From Oryza sativa Japonica Group (lineage: Eukaryota > Streptophyta > Magnoliopsida > Poales > Poaceae), in assembly GCF_034140825.1 (NCBI RefSeq), contig NC_089035.1, positions 41,780,001 to 41,844,000 of the forward strand: a stretch of 64,000 nt of DNA, in the 5' to 3' direction. A model generated the notes under the pieces. It was not told the DNA's origin. It did no database searches and worked only from the letters and a program-made list of their open reading frames with translations. Both the position numbers and the translations under genes were made by a program. This document shows, piece after piece, positions 18,640-30,700 of the stretch; position 1 is the stretch's first letter; each line of letters begins with the position of its first letter.

Positions 18640-21600
18640 GATCCTTCGGCTGTTTGTCCCGGTATGAATATTTCATTATTAATATGATTCTAGGGATGTA
18701 AGAAATATTGCTGGCATCCTCCCCTTGGCACCTCTCAATGAGTCTTGGACAGTTCCAAATGTTATAGTTCCTTCAAGCTGGTATGGTTCCGTATGCTCTC
18801 CGGTAAACATGTCATGTTGGGCGAATCAAAGATGTTAATTTGTTTCAGACAAATGAACTTCCCTATCCATTCCGGTAGGCTACTGAATCCTCCCAACCAT
18901 AGCTCATCAAGAGCAATAAGATTCTTCATGCTTTCAGGTAAATCTGTCAAATCGGGACAACCTTGGATTTCAATGCATTTTAGCGAAGCAAGGTGTCCAA
19001 ACAATTCTGGTGATATCTCCAGCCCTTCACATCCCTCCAACAGCAGTTCTGAGAGCGATAATATTCTTCAAGCGATCAAGTGGAAAAGTCACCTTGGCAG
19101 TTCTGAGAAGCCTCAGCCATTCTGGTAGCGTCTCCAGCCCTTCGCATCCCTTCAACCGCAGTTCTCTTAAAGCGGTAAGGTTCAGTAAGCTTTTAGGCAG
19201 AGATGTTAGCTTGGGACAATTAATGATGGTAATGTATTCAAGGGAAACGTGCTGCCCCAACCATTCTGGCAACATTTCCAAGTCCTCCCAAAACCCCAAT
19301 TCTAGTATTCTAAGAGCAGGAGCCAGCTGCAAACATATTTTAAGGAAATAAATGAGGAGAGAGAAGAGCAGCGGGCTACAGATTTGTAGCCAGCTATAGC
19401 ACGGACTCCAAGACGCAGTGTGTGTATGACAGATGGGACCAGGTATTAATAGTGTAGTACATAACTATTGTATGGATGGGCTATTATATTGGCTATAATT
19501 GAATTGGAGCTAGTAGTTGGCTATACTATTAAACTTGCTCTAAGAGAGAGAAAGCACTGGATGACATCGGGCAACGTCCGCAAGCCGCTGCAACGATGTA
19601 CTTCAAAAATCTCAAGGGTGGCAAGTCTGCCCCACCTGTCAGGGGAAAAGTGGCAATTACCTATGACCACACGAAAAGGAAGAGTGGAAGACACAAGGCT
19701 CCTGAATCCTCGTTCTGGCAACACCTCGTCGCTACTGTCCAAGTACCAGTTCATACTTCTTGGGGGATATGGTAGGAAACTCAACTTTGGGCAGTTATCT
19801 ACCTTCAAAACATGTAAATTAGGGATTAAGAACTCTTCATCTTCTTTACCGGACCGTGTTGTCCACCACTCTTCCAAGTTAGTCATTCTTTCCAACCAAA
19901 TAACTCTTAATTTCTTACAGTTTCCTTCCTCTCCATAGAATTCCTTGCCAATTCTCCTAATGCTGGGCATGTTATTCATCCTGAAATGTCTTAGGTTTGG
20001 CAACTGGCCAAATGCAGGAAGAGAATCACATGTTGCTAAATTACAGATCCTAATGCACATGAGATAAGGGAGATAGGAGGATATGCCAGTCAACCAGGAT
20101 GGGAAATCCTTGCACATGTACCCATCCAACAAAAACTCTTCAAGAGTCCGAGGAGGTATGAGGTTCTCCAGCACCAATTTATCCTTGTCCACACTTCTTG
20201 TGCCACCAAGTTCCCAGGAAAATTTTAACCAACGAAGCTCCACCATATCCCGCAAGTTAGCTTTCCTAGCATCTTCTAGCCGCTCAACATTTTCAAGATG
20301 TCTAACTTCCAGCTCACGACAACGCAGTCTCCCAAGCTCCACTATACTGCTGAAATCAGCATTTTCTATCTCATGCACATCATGTTCTACAGTGCCAGGC
20401 AAATTTAAATGTTTTTTAATAATTTGAGTCTTATGAAACACACATTCTGATCCTGTAGCAGTGTTAAGCAGGGTGAGACTACTCATATTACTGATACTAT
20501 CTGGCAAGCCATGCATATTATAACAACCAGTAAGATCCAGGACTTGAAGACGAAGGTCACCAAGTGAAGATGGAAGACTTTCAAGACTTACGCAATATGA
20601 CAAATTAAGATGCTTCAAATTAAACATGTTGCATAATGACCAGGGCAATGACTGTAGCTTAGAACAACTTGTGAGGTTCAAAGACTGGAGCTCAGAGAGA
20701 TCACCAAAGCATTCAGGGAGTTGTATCAGCCCATGGCAGTCTGAAAGATTAAGGTATTTCAAATGCTTAAGTTGGCAAAAGGTTTTTGGTAGCACTTGAA
20801 CCCTGTAGCAGTCAGACATATCCAAAACCTCAAGTCTATAAAGATTACCAAGATCTTCTGGTAGTTGTTCTAGCTCATGGCAGTCTGAGAGGATTAGGTG
20901 CTCTAGAGACTCAAGGTTAAGACTATCTGGAAGTTTGGTTAGCTTTGAACAACTTGACAAGTTTACAAATGAGAGTTTAGCAAGGCTACCGAATTTACCA
21001 GGGAGCTTTTGAAGAGCACAACAACCTGATATGTCTAGATGCTGTAAGCATTTAAGGTTGTTAATTGATTCAGGCAACTCTTCAAGCTTAGCACACCCAG
21101 ATAGGTTTAGAAAATATAGCTCAACAAGGTCTGTGACTGATGACGGCAGTTTATTAAGGTTACTATTCCTTGATAGGTCCAAATAACAAAGTTTTTGGAG
21201 GCTACCAATGTTGGCAGGCAATATTTCAAGAGAGCAATTGGAGAGAATTAGACTCTGCATATTTTGAAGTGTGTGGAAAGATTTAGGGAGGGATATAATA
21301 GGAAAGCCTGAGACATCAAGATACCCCAGCAACATCAGTCGACGAATGGAAGATGGCAGGACTGGATTGCTTGGAGTAGATTGCTCTTCATTGGACAATC
21401 CACTCAGGTCCAATATACGTATGTAACTGGTTTGAGAGAATGCTTTTCGGGGAAGTTGCATTTCAGGACATTCTCTAAAACAGAGGGTTCGTATCTTGCA
21501 GGGTATATGTTTAAAAATCTCAGTTCGCTTATGGTAGTTGACCAACTGTGCATGTCGACAGTAATGCTCATTAGCTTTGTCCCATGTTGTTGGTTTGTTG

Positions 21601-24176
21601 GCATCCATAACAAGGACTTCATCAGCAGCAATTATTTTTGCAAGATCATACACTAAATCATGCATGGTGAGCTTTCGTGGAGCTTTGGCATGCACTGGGC
21701 TAACCTGCAAAAATATAAAGCAGACATTGAAATTATTAGGTAGGAGTATCAATGAAATACATGTCTTTTGAACAGCTTTCATGGATGTCGAACTCTTACA
21801 TGTACAGATTGAGAAATGGCAAAATCAAAGAAACAAGACAAAACAGATTACAAACACATTTATATCTATTATTCTCCAGGCTGTCAAAAAACACAATGTA
21901 ATTTGTACTGCACATAGACCAATAGGAAAATAAAAGAAGATATTTACAAGGAATGCACATTTATTTTGTGTTGGAATATGAAATATGGCATGTATCAGTG
22001 AATAGACTATAAAATACTATAGGTAATAATTAGGGTTACAGGTGATAATAAATACTCACTACAGTCTCAATGGAAATAAATAGGGGCTATATTACGAAAG
22101 GTATTGCAACCCAATTTCAAGCACGAGTATAGCAAAGTAAAAATATAATATATATTGAGAATAAGTGTAATTAAAATAGAATTATGAATAAAAAATGAAG
22201 ATATTGAAATGTTTGGTTACGAATGTTTGACCAATCATGCATAAAATATTCTATCAGAAACATATGTTCCTAGCAAGTAATGATGAACTATCTATGTAAC
22301 CATTACTTGTAAGTTACCTACAAGAAAAATGTAAATATAAAGTCACTGTTTCATTTTACTAGCAAGGCATACTGCCATACCCCCAAATAATAAATATACA
22401 GTGCATGAATGGCCAAACAGGAACTTAAATACTTACTGATGAAGACTTGGAAATCTGAAGAAAGGACATCCCCAGAAGATAATCAATACAACTTTGACCA
22501 GTATGCCTTGCTTGAATGTATCCAAGGGCGCTCCATTGCAGGATCAGGCGGTCACTGTCCACAACGAAGCCCTTCGAGAATGATGCAAGACATGTAAAGC
22601 ACATTTTGTAGTTTGGCTTCATGTAGTAATAGCTCAACAAGACGCGTTCCAAAGTGTCTCGCCGATTATCTACTATGAAATCCAAAACAATCTTTCTGTC
22701 TCTTATATCTCTCCATGCCTCAACGGTCCTTTGCTCAGACATTACTTGCCCAAGAGCATTAGCCACCAGTGGTAGTCCCCCGCACCTCCCAGCAATTTGC
22801 CTTCCGATTTCCTCTAAGCCACTTTGATCATCATCAGGTCCAAATATTCTTTGCTTCATCACCTTCCAGCAGTCATCAGGTGATAAAACATCCAAATTGA
22901 TATGATCGGCCTCATGCACAGGGCATATTTTCCGCTGATTTGCAAGACAACCAGTGTGTAGTACTTGCACTACACTTCCATTGCGTGTAGTTACTATAAT
23001 CTTGCTACCCTTGCCGCCATGTTGTAACATCTGCTTCAACTTTTCCAAATTTTCTCCATATTCTTCCCAGAGATCATCTAGACCAATCAAGTATCTCCTA
23101 TTGGCAAGTTCTTTTATCAGATTATCTTGTACAAACTGCAAGTTGCAGTTGTCTAGGCTGATACTTCTGTTTGCTCCTCTGATGATAGCTTTCCCAATTT
23201 TGAGCAGATCAAAATCCTCTGAAACATAAACCCAGATTTTCATATCAAAGACACGGACCCTTTTGTCTGCAAAAACTGCTTGGGCTAAGGTTGTCTTCCC
23301 TAGTCCACCAAGCCCAACAATTGGAATAATTGAGATATCCTCCTTGGCTTCAGTTTTCAATAGAAGGCTGATTATTTTTTCTGTTTCAGCATCCCTCCCT
23401 AGCATTCCAATCTCCATATCATCACTGACAGTAAAAGTTTCGTTGCTTCTACTCCCTTTTGCATGTGGTTCATGACGCACAAGATTGAGCATCTTGCCAT
23501 CCTTTTCTATTGCAACTATTTTATCCCTCAAGTTCTTCATGTTGCGTGCTATGGTCATTTTCTGGAGGAGCGGATTGTTCCAGGAAAAGTATAACTTGAG
23601 CTGAAAAATAAAATTGGAGTCAAAGTCACTGTCTATATTAGTGTCCTTTGTAGATCAATTTTCATCTACTCAGACTAGTCTCTGATAGTCCGATATGGAT
23701 CGGGAAATGGCATGGTAGTGGAAAAGATGAATTTCCTTTTTAATTTTAGAAATTAATCGGGCTGGTATGATGCAAAAAAGTTCCACAAAGAAAATCACAC
23801 ATGTGCAGCAGCTGATCCGTAAAGTTGAAGCATATAACATTTATTCAAACACGACAATATGTGGAAGTACCTTGGATTGATGGTTCCTGATGAGCTGAGC
23901 AGCATCGAATTCATCCAGCACGTCCTCAACGTCGTAGGCGACGGACTTAACTTTGGAGAGCCACCGCCGTGCCACTGCTCCATCTTTTCCTACTTGGCGC
24001 ACCTTATCGTCAGCATCTTGCATCACAGCAACCAGATCTCTCATCTTCTCCTTCATGTCATTCACATCATCCTTGAACCTCCACAGCAGAGTGGCCTCCT
24101 CCACTGCGAGGTCGCCAAGCTTGCTGGCGACCCGTCTCGCCACGGAACTCACAATCATCTCTCCAACCCCGCTCAT
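18640..24176 (-). pseudogene. CC-NB-ARC-LRR resistance-type gene, disrupted (NLR-1)
   Basis: Three exons: 24176-23871 (Rx-type coiled coil, AYDVEDVLDEFDAAQL), 23600-22437 (NB-ARC), and from 21704 (LRR); introns are 270 and 732 bp with GT/AG ends, all phase 0. NB-ARC motifs are P-loop GLGGLGKTT, kinase-2 LIGLDDLW (Gly where Val/Leu is usual), RNBS-B GSKIIVTTR, GLPL CGGLPLVANALG, and MHD as MHDLVYDLA in exon 3. NLRs are intracellular immune receptors that sense pathogen effectors. The LRR exon is interrupted by a 227-bp MITE at 19314-19540. Beyond it the frame shifts near 19050-19090, and an early stop follows SLKEL at about 18760. The upstream parts are intact, so a truncated CC-NB-LRR could still be made. 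Paralogue of NLR-2. Confidence 0.85.
19314..19540. mobile_element. Tourist-like MITE inside the NLR-1 LRR exon
   Basis: 227 bp with ends GAGCA / TTGCTC and 3-bp target duplications TAA at 19311-19313 and 19541-19543, as in PIF/Harbinger elements. Same family as 49600-49843. Element plus one TAA is 230 bp, and leaving that out joins the two LRR segments in one frame as FLSLR-ILELGFWEDLE. NLR-2 reads FVSLR-ELYLCSWENLE at this place. Confidence 0.88.
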
Positions 24177-24622
24177 GGCCTCGAAGCTACCAGCCAGCTA
24201 GAGCACAAACTCCCTATCTCTCCCACAAGAGTATATGCTGCCAATTTGTTTGTGAAAGCTCTCTTCCCACAAGTGCACTCCGTCTCTTTGCTTTAGGGAA
24301 GACCCTACCACAGTCCACCATGAGCAAAGTTATTCCATGCGACGGCATGCTCCACCTACATGTCGCTTGCATGAGCAAAGTTATTCTATTTGCCCACCAA
24401 ATAGATTTTAAAATTTTTAGTGCGTTTTCCTTAATGAAATTTGGTCGACCGAACCTTTCGGCCGACCCGGCAAAAAATTTTTTAGTGCGCACACTTTGCA
24501 TTGACACCTGATGTGCTGAGTAGGCAGTTTCAGTGCTTGCTATATCGTCTAAAGGCAAAATGCACTGATTCTGATAAAGCATTAAGATTTGCAAGTATCA
24601 GCATTTTGATGAAAGGAATTCA

Positions 24623-24845
24623 TAGTTTAGTCCATGGCATAGTGCGCTTGGTAGGTGGTGCGTGGTGGCCTTCCTGGAGAGGATACATATTTAATATTTT
24701 ACAGAAAAGGTTAAAGCGATGGAGTCCAAATTAATTGGAAGATAAAATTAAAATGATTTGCAATAGCCAAACAATGGTGAAACCTGGGTAATCTGTCAAC
24801 AAGAAGAAATGACTATGGAGACTTATCCAACAACTTGCCTTAGAT
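24623..24845. repeat. 223-bp block, source copy (upstream of NLR-1)
   Basis: By eye this segment matches 34540-34762 at 222 of 223 positions, with the same length. The rest of the two NLR units differs far more. It is part of the ancestral NLR upstream flank, because a diverged version also sits in the expected place near 35180-35340. Confidence 0.88.
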
Positions 24846-24849
24846 TGAA

Positions 24850-25920
24850 TCCTTTTCAAGCCTTACAAGACATCCATTTTGGAAGGATTTACCCGGCCCG
24901 TGCGTGAGGATGAGGACCACACACTATTCAGAATTACTCCTCCGGATGGAATGGGACTGACTGAGGAACAGCCAGCAAGAAGGCAAGAATCAGGGTCGCA
25001 ACTCGCAAGATGAGATTATTTCCAATTTTTTGAGTTGTGTTAGAGGAATTCGTTTCAATCCCAAATGTTGAACCGGATATACATATTTATAGAGAGAGAG
25101 AGCTTACCGATTCCAACACCAGGAAATCGAGGCGCCGCCAGCCACTGCACTTCCGCCTGTGGATAGAAGGGCTCAAGGTGCTCGGCTCGATCCATCGTTC
25201 TGCAGAGGGAGAACCCGCTCGACCGCCTCCTCCAACCCCTTCACCGCCTCGCCGCCGGTGTGTTCGCTCCGCCCTTATGGCCGACACGGGGTGAGGAGAG
25301 CATCTGCGCCGCCGCCGCCTCTGTCCTCTTGGGCTCACCCCCAACTAGACGAGATCTTCAGCCGACGGCCCACCTAAACACCTCCTCTTAGGCCCAAAAT
25401 GGTCGTAGGCCGAGTGGCCCACATAGGCCAAGTGGCCCATGGCGCGTACAGACGAAAACGAGGCGGACCCGTGGTTTTGGTACACTGATCTTTTTGAAGA
25501 AAAAATTTGCTACACTTTATAAATCAAATAAGGTCAACCCGCCTTGCATGTTGCAAACGTGCCGGTTGTCATTTGTCAACTGACGCGACCAGCCCTAAGT
25601 TTGCACATATCAATTATCAAAAAGCGGATTGTAGATCGAAACTCCTAAGTTCCTAGCGTTGATAAGGTAATGGCGATGCCTGGACGACTTAATCCGTACT
25701 TCTGTTTATTTAGCCCACTGTGATACATCTCATTAATTAATTCATTCATTCAGTCAAATCAGTCCCAACATTGTAAGATCGTCAAGCTAGCGCCAACTGG
25801 TCACGGCGACAAGCGAGAATGAGAACTGTAGACAAATTAACTGTAGTATATTGACGTCGCGAATAAAAAGAATTGTTAGGCATATATATGATCGGTTCAT
25901 CCATCCTGATCACAAAGAGC
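24850..25920. other. Upstream flank of NLR-1 and unit boundary
   Basis: Matches 35340-35960 and then 36550-36810 downstream of NLR-2, and so marks the end of the duplicated TAXI+NLR unit near 25760. GC-rich at 25130-25370 (probable promoter/leader of the NLR or a divergent transcript). No protein gene supported. Confidence 0.45.
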
Positions 25921-25960
25921 GAGATAGTTTAATTTGTCTCGAGGTTGAAGTTGCCACAAG

Positions 25961-26215
25961 GGGCTGGTTTGGTTTGTTGCCTAAATTAGCCTCACCAATA
26001 TTTGGCAATTTCAATAGTGTTTAGTGTCTATTTGGTTTGAAGTCAAATTTTAGCATGTCTAAGAAAATAGGCCATTTCAATAGTGAACTTATGCTATTTT
26101 GACTTCAATCCAAATACAATTTTACCTTACCAAAATTAGTCATGTCAAAACTTGTCAAAATTTGGCATTGACAAAATTTGGTAAGACCTATTTAGACCAC
26201 AAACCAAACCAACCC
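25961..26215. mobile_element. MITE with GGGCTGGTTTGG ends in psi-TAXI
   Basis: 255 bp, ends GGGCTGGTTTGGTTTG and CAAACCAAACCAACCC (inverted), with AAG on both sides (25958-25960 and 26216-26218). Without the element and one AAG, the flanks align with TAXI-4 without a gap. Confidence 0.8.
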
Positions 26216-26426
26216 AAGATATCCTGATGAACCAAAGGGTGCCACTGACTGAACCAGCTTAGTAGTCTGGACGCGGCCTCATCGAACAGCAACAAGTTAC
26301 GTTGTACGTTCTCCATCTGGAACGCCCGCACGGTCACCGCGCTCATCGTCGCTGCCCAACCACAGTCGACGAACGCCAAGCACGCCGTGTCGCTCTCGCC
26401 ACCTGCGCTAGCGAGTTGGACCCGAT

Positions 26427-26669
26427 TGATAGGAAACGATAGGCAAATAAACATAAAAAACAATAGAGGAGAGAAAAAATCACTGACACCAGCCAATAAA
26501 ATATCTTCACTGTATCGGGGTAAAGTTACAACACCGAATGGCGGCTTATAAGAGGTATATACATGAAGGTGAAACCCTAAAGGATAACGATCCATACCGC
26601 GGGGGCGCTTCGCTCCAGCAGAAACTGATATTTATTATGTGCAAATGAACTTTGGTTCACAACTCAACA
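26427..26669 (-). mobile_element. Solo LTR, Ty1/copia-like, in psi-TAXI
   Basis: Starts TGATAGGAAACG, ends ACTCAACA, with 5-bp target duplications CCGAT at 26422-26426 and 26670-26674. Same family as the solo LTR at 12267-12624 but shorter (243 versus 358 bp). No internal region. Confidence 0.85.
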
Positions 26670-27757
26670 CCGATCGATCATCATCCAGTTCCCCGCCGCC
26701 GCCTCCGCGTGTCATGGGCGCAGGTGAATCCTCCAACGGGCTCACGCTCGGCATGCACGGTATCGATCCTCGGTGGCGTCGCCTTCCTTGGCGTCGCAGG
26801 ACGGTGCAGTGTAGGGCGCGCGCGGCCACGTCGAGTCATGACATGAGCACGCCGACGCCTGGAGGGAGGCGGCCGGACTTCTTCTTGGTTGACGGAGATG
26901 CCCCGGAGGTAGATGCTGTTCGTCGAGGGGTTCATTGGTCCTGACCTTGGTCGTTGTAGGAGAGGATGCTGCTCACGTCGGACGGCGTCGGCGGACAGCG
27001 GCATCAGATTGTACGGCCCACTCCCGAAGAAGGACACGCCACGCCGGACGTGGCGCCTGTGACGGCGAACTGCCGCTTGAGCGACAGCTTCGAGTACCAC
27101 GGCCGAGGCCAGAGGACGCCCCTGACGGAGCTTCCAGCCTCTGATAGATGCTAGTACTCGATTAGCTTACTGTCGATTCAAAATGCGGTAGCGTACGTAC
27201 CAACCAGCAAGTGAAAAATGTAATAGACAGATGGGAGTGGAGACTTAGTATACCTTGAAGGTGAAATAATATTCAGAAGTTGTTGGAATTGACTGATTTA
27301 GAATTTTGCTTCGTCCCTCCTTTTTTGCTCTCTACACATTCTGTCCTGGGCAAAAGACCGCTTGATCTATGGTTCACTCTGCCTTGATTCGCTCTGCAAA
27401 AGTATAGCATATTAGCCAAACCTTGCTTGTGCTGAAAATATCACAAGATGAAAACAAAAACAGACAAGTTAAGAAACGTGTACAGCTAGGTGAGGACTGA
27501 GGAATCGATTAACATCAGTAATATAAAATATTCGTTCATAAAGCAGCAATCAAATACAGTGTGACAGGTTTAGAGCACACTCAGTTGGAAATTGGAGAGC
27601 TCAACTAATTGCAAAACGTTGAGGGATGACGTGAGAACAAATACCAGACAAGACAAATATTATTTGCATCATTGAATTTCTAGATCAAAATATAATGTTG
27701 AAGCAAATGCAAACGTTAATAGATGAATGAAAAGAATAGTTATTACTCATATACCTC

Positions 27758-30700
27758 TCATCCATCGATTGCTTGTCCCGGTATAAATATTTCACCATCT
27801 AACATAATCTTTGGGATGCGAGATATCTTGTTAGCATCCTCCCTTTGGCACCATTCAGCCAGTCTTGGACAAAAATAAATATATAATAATTCTAAGGTGG
27901 TAATGTTCCATATGCTCTCTGGCAAAGATGTCAAGTTGGGGGAATCGAAGATGCTAATTTCTTTCAGATAAATGAACTGCCCTATCCATTCCGGAAGGCT
28001 ATTGAACCCTTCCAACCATAGTTCTTCAAGAGCAGTAAGATTCTTCATGCTTTCAGGCAAATATGTCAAATTGGGAGAACTTTGGATATCAAGGCATTTT
28101 AGGGCAGTGAGATGTCCAAGCAATTCTGGCAGGAAAGTCAGCATGGGGCAATCGTTAATGACAAACCTTTTCAGTGGAATGTGCAGCCCCAACCCTTCTG
28201 GCAGTATCTCTAATCCTTTGCATCCATCCAAACGCAACTCTGTTATAGCGGTTAGGTTCTTCATACTACTAGGCAGAAAAGTCAACTTAGGGCAATCGAT
28301 GATGATAAACTCCTCTAGGGAAACGAGCATCCCTAACCATTCTGGCAATATCTCCAGCCCTTTGCATCCATCCAACAGCAGCCTTATCAGAGCGGTTAGG
28401 TTCTTCATGCTTTCAGGCAGAAAAGTCAATTTTGGGCAATCCATGATGATAAACTTCTCTAGGCAAATGAGCAGTCCCAGCCCTTCTGGCAATATCTCTA
28501 GTCCTTTGCATCCATCCAACCACAGCTCTATAAGAGCGGTTAGGTTCTTCATACTTTCAGGCAGAAAAGTCAACTTGGGGCAATTGTTGATGATAAACTT
28601 CTCAAGGGAAATAAGCAGCCCCAACCCTTCTGGCAGTATCTCTAGCCCTTTGCATCCATCCAACCGCAGTTCTATAAGAGCGGTTAGGTTCTTCATGCTT
28701 TCAGGTAGAAAAGTCAGCTTGGGGCAATCGATGAGGACAAACTTTTCCAGAGAAATGAGCATCCCCAGCCCTTCTGGCAGTATCTCTAGCTCTTTGCATC
28801 CATACAAATACAACACTTTCATAGCAGTTAGGTTCTTCATACTTTCAGGCAGAAAAGTTAGCATAGGGTAATTGTTGATGACAATTTTTTTCAGAGAAAT
28901 GAGCAGCCCTAACCATTTTGGTAGTGTCTCCAGCCGTTTACAGCCATCCAACCGCAGCTCTATCAGAGTGGCTAGTTTCTTCATGCTTTCAGGTAGATAA
29001 GTCAGCTTGGGACAATTGCTGATGACAAACTTTTTCAGAGAAATGAGTAGCCCCAGCCCTTCTGGTAGTGTCTCTAGCCCTTTGCATCCATCCAAATGCA
29101 GCTCTATCAATGCGGTTAGGTTCTTCATGCTTTCAGGCAGAAAAGTCAGCTTGGGGCAATCCATGATGATAAACTTCTCCAAGGAAATAAGCCGGCCCAT
29201 CCCTTCAGGAAGTGTCTCCAGCCCTTTGCATCCCCGCAACAACAGTTCCCTCAGAGAGGTAAGGTTTTGTAAGCTTGTAGGCAGAGTAGTCAACACAGGG
29301 CAATTGATGAATTCAATGACTTCTAGGCAAATGAGCTGCCCCAGCCATTCGGGCAATATTTCCAAGTTCTCCCACGAGCACAAATATAGCTCTCTGAGGG
29401 AGACGAAGCTTTGAAGGATGTCTGGAAAGGTCCTCAGCCCACTGCAACCTTCAACTTGAAAAATCTCAATGGTGGCAAGATGTTGAAATCTTACCCACAT
29501 GTCAGGGGGATATTTGCAGTTGTTGATGACCACACGAAAAGGAAGAGTGGAAGATGCAAGGCTCCCAAACCCTCGTTCTGGCAACACCTTATCGCTATTG
29601 TCCAATGACCAGTGCATACTTCTAGGGGGATACGGGAGGAAACTCAACTTTGGGCAGTCAACTGCCTTCAAAAAATGCAAATTAGGGATTAAGAACTCTC
29701 TATCTTCTTCACCCGACCGCGTTGTCCACCATTCTTCGAAGTTATCCATTCGTTCTAACCAAATAATTCTTAATTTCTTGCAATTCCCTTCCCCATCGTA
29801 GAATTCTCTGCCAATTTTTCTAATGGTGGGCATATTCTTCATACAAAAAAATCTCAGGTTTGGCAACCGTCCAAATGCAGGAAGAGAATCACATGTTGCT
29901 AAATTAGAAAGACATAAGTAAATGAGACAAGGGAGGTAGGAGGAGATGCCAGACACCCAGTTAGGGAAATCCTTGCACATGTACCATAAAACTTTCAAGA
30001 GTTCGAGGAGGTAATAGGTTCTCAAGCACCTCTTCATCCTTGTCCACATTTCTCGTGCCACCAAGTCCCCATGACAAAGTTAGTTCCCGAAGGTCAGTCA
30101 TATCACGCAACTTAGCTTCCCTTGCATTGTCCAGCCGCTCAACATTTTCAAGATGTTGAATTCCCAGTGCACGACAACTTAGTTTCCCAAGCTCCACTAT
30201 ACTGCAACACTCTCCATTTTCTATCTCATGTACATCATGTTCTTCACGGCCAGGTAAATTTAGACACTCTTTAATGGACCAAGCCTTATCAAGCACACCT
30301 TTTGTTCCTGAAATAACATCAAGCAGCGTGAGGCTAGCCATGTCGCTGATACTATCTGGCATGTCTCGCAGACTATAACAACAAGTAAGGTTCAAGACTT
30401 GAAGTTGAAGGTCACCAAACAAAGACGGAAGATGTTCAATCCTTATACAATATGACAAATTGAGATGCTTCAACTTAAATATGTTGCATAATGATTGGGG
30501 TAATGACTGTAGCTTAGAACAGCTTGTGAGGTTCAAAAACTGGAGCTCAGAAAGGTCCCCGAAGCATTCAGGGAGTTGTTTGAGGCCATGGCAGTCTGAA
30601 AGATTGAGGTCTTTCAAATGTTTAAGTTGGCAGAAGGATTCTGGTAACACTGGAATCTTGTAGCAATCAGACAGGTCCAAAACCTCTAGTCTATAAAGAA

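Larger units (their letters stand above)
25936..27140 (-). pseudogene. Wrecked TAXI gene (psi-TAXI), closest to TAXI-4
   Basis: Minus-strand fragments follow TAXI order: FFGSGPYNLMP and NPSTNSIYLRGISVNQEEV (about 27020-26880), then, after an inserted solo LTR, DTACLAFVDCGW, TVRAFQMEN and LLFDEAASRL (26390-26270), and the final FNF-type end near 25940. The N-terminal half is missing and several frame changes are present. A MITE (25961-26215) and a solo LTR (26427-26669) are inserted. Best match in the window is TAXI-4. It lies 3' of NLR-2 exactly as TAXI-4 lies 3' of NLR-1. Confidence 0.85.
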
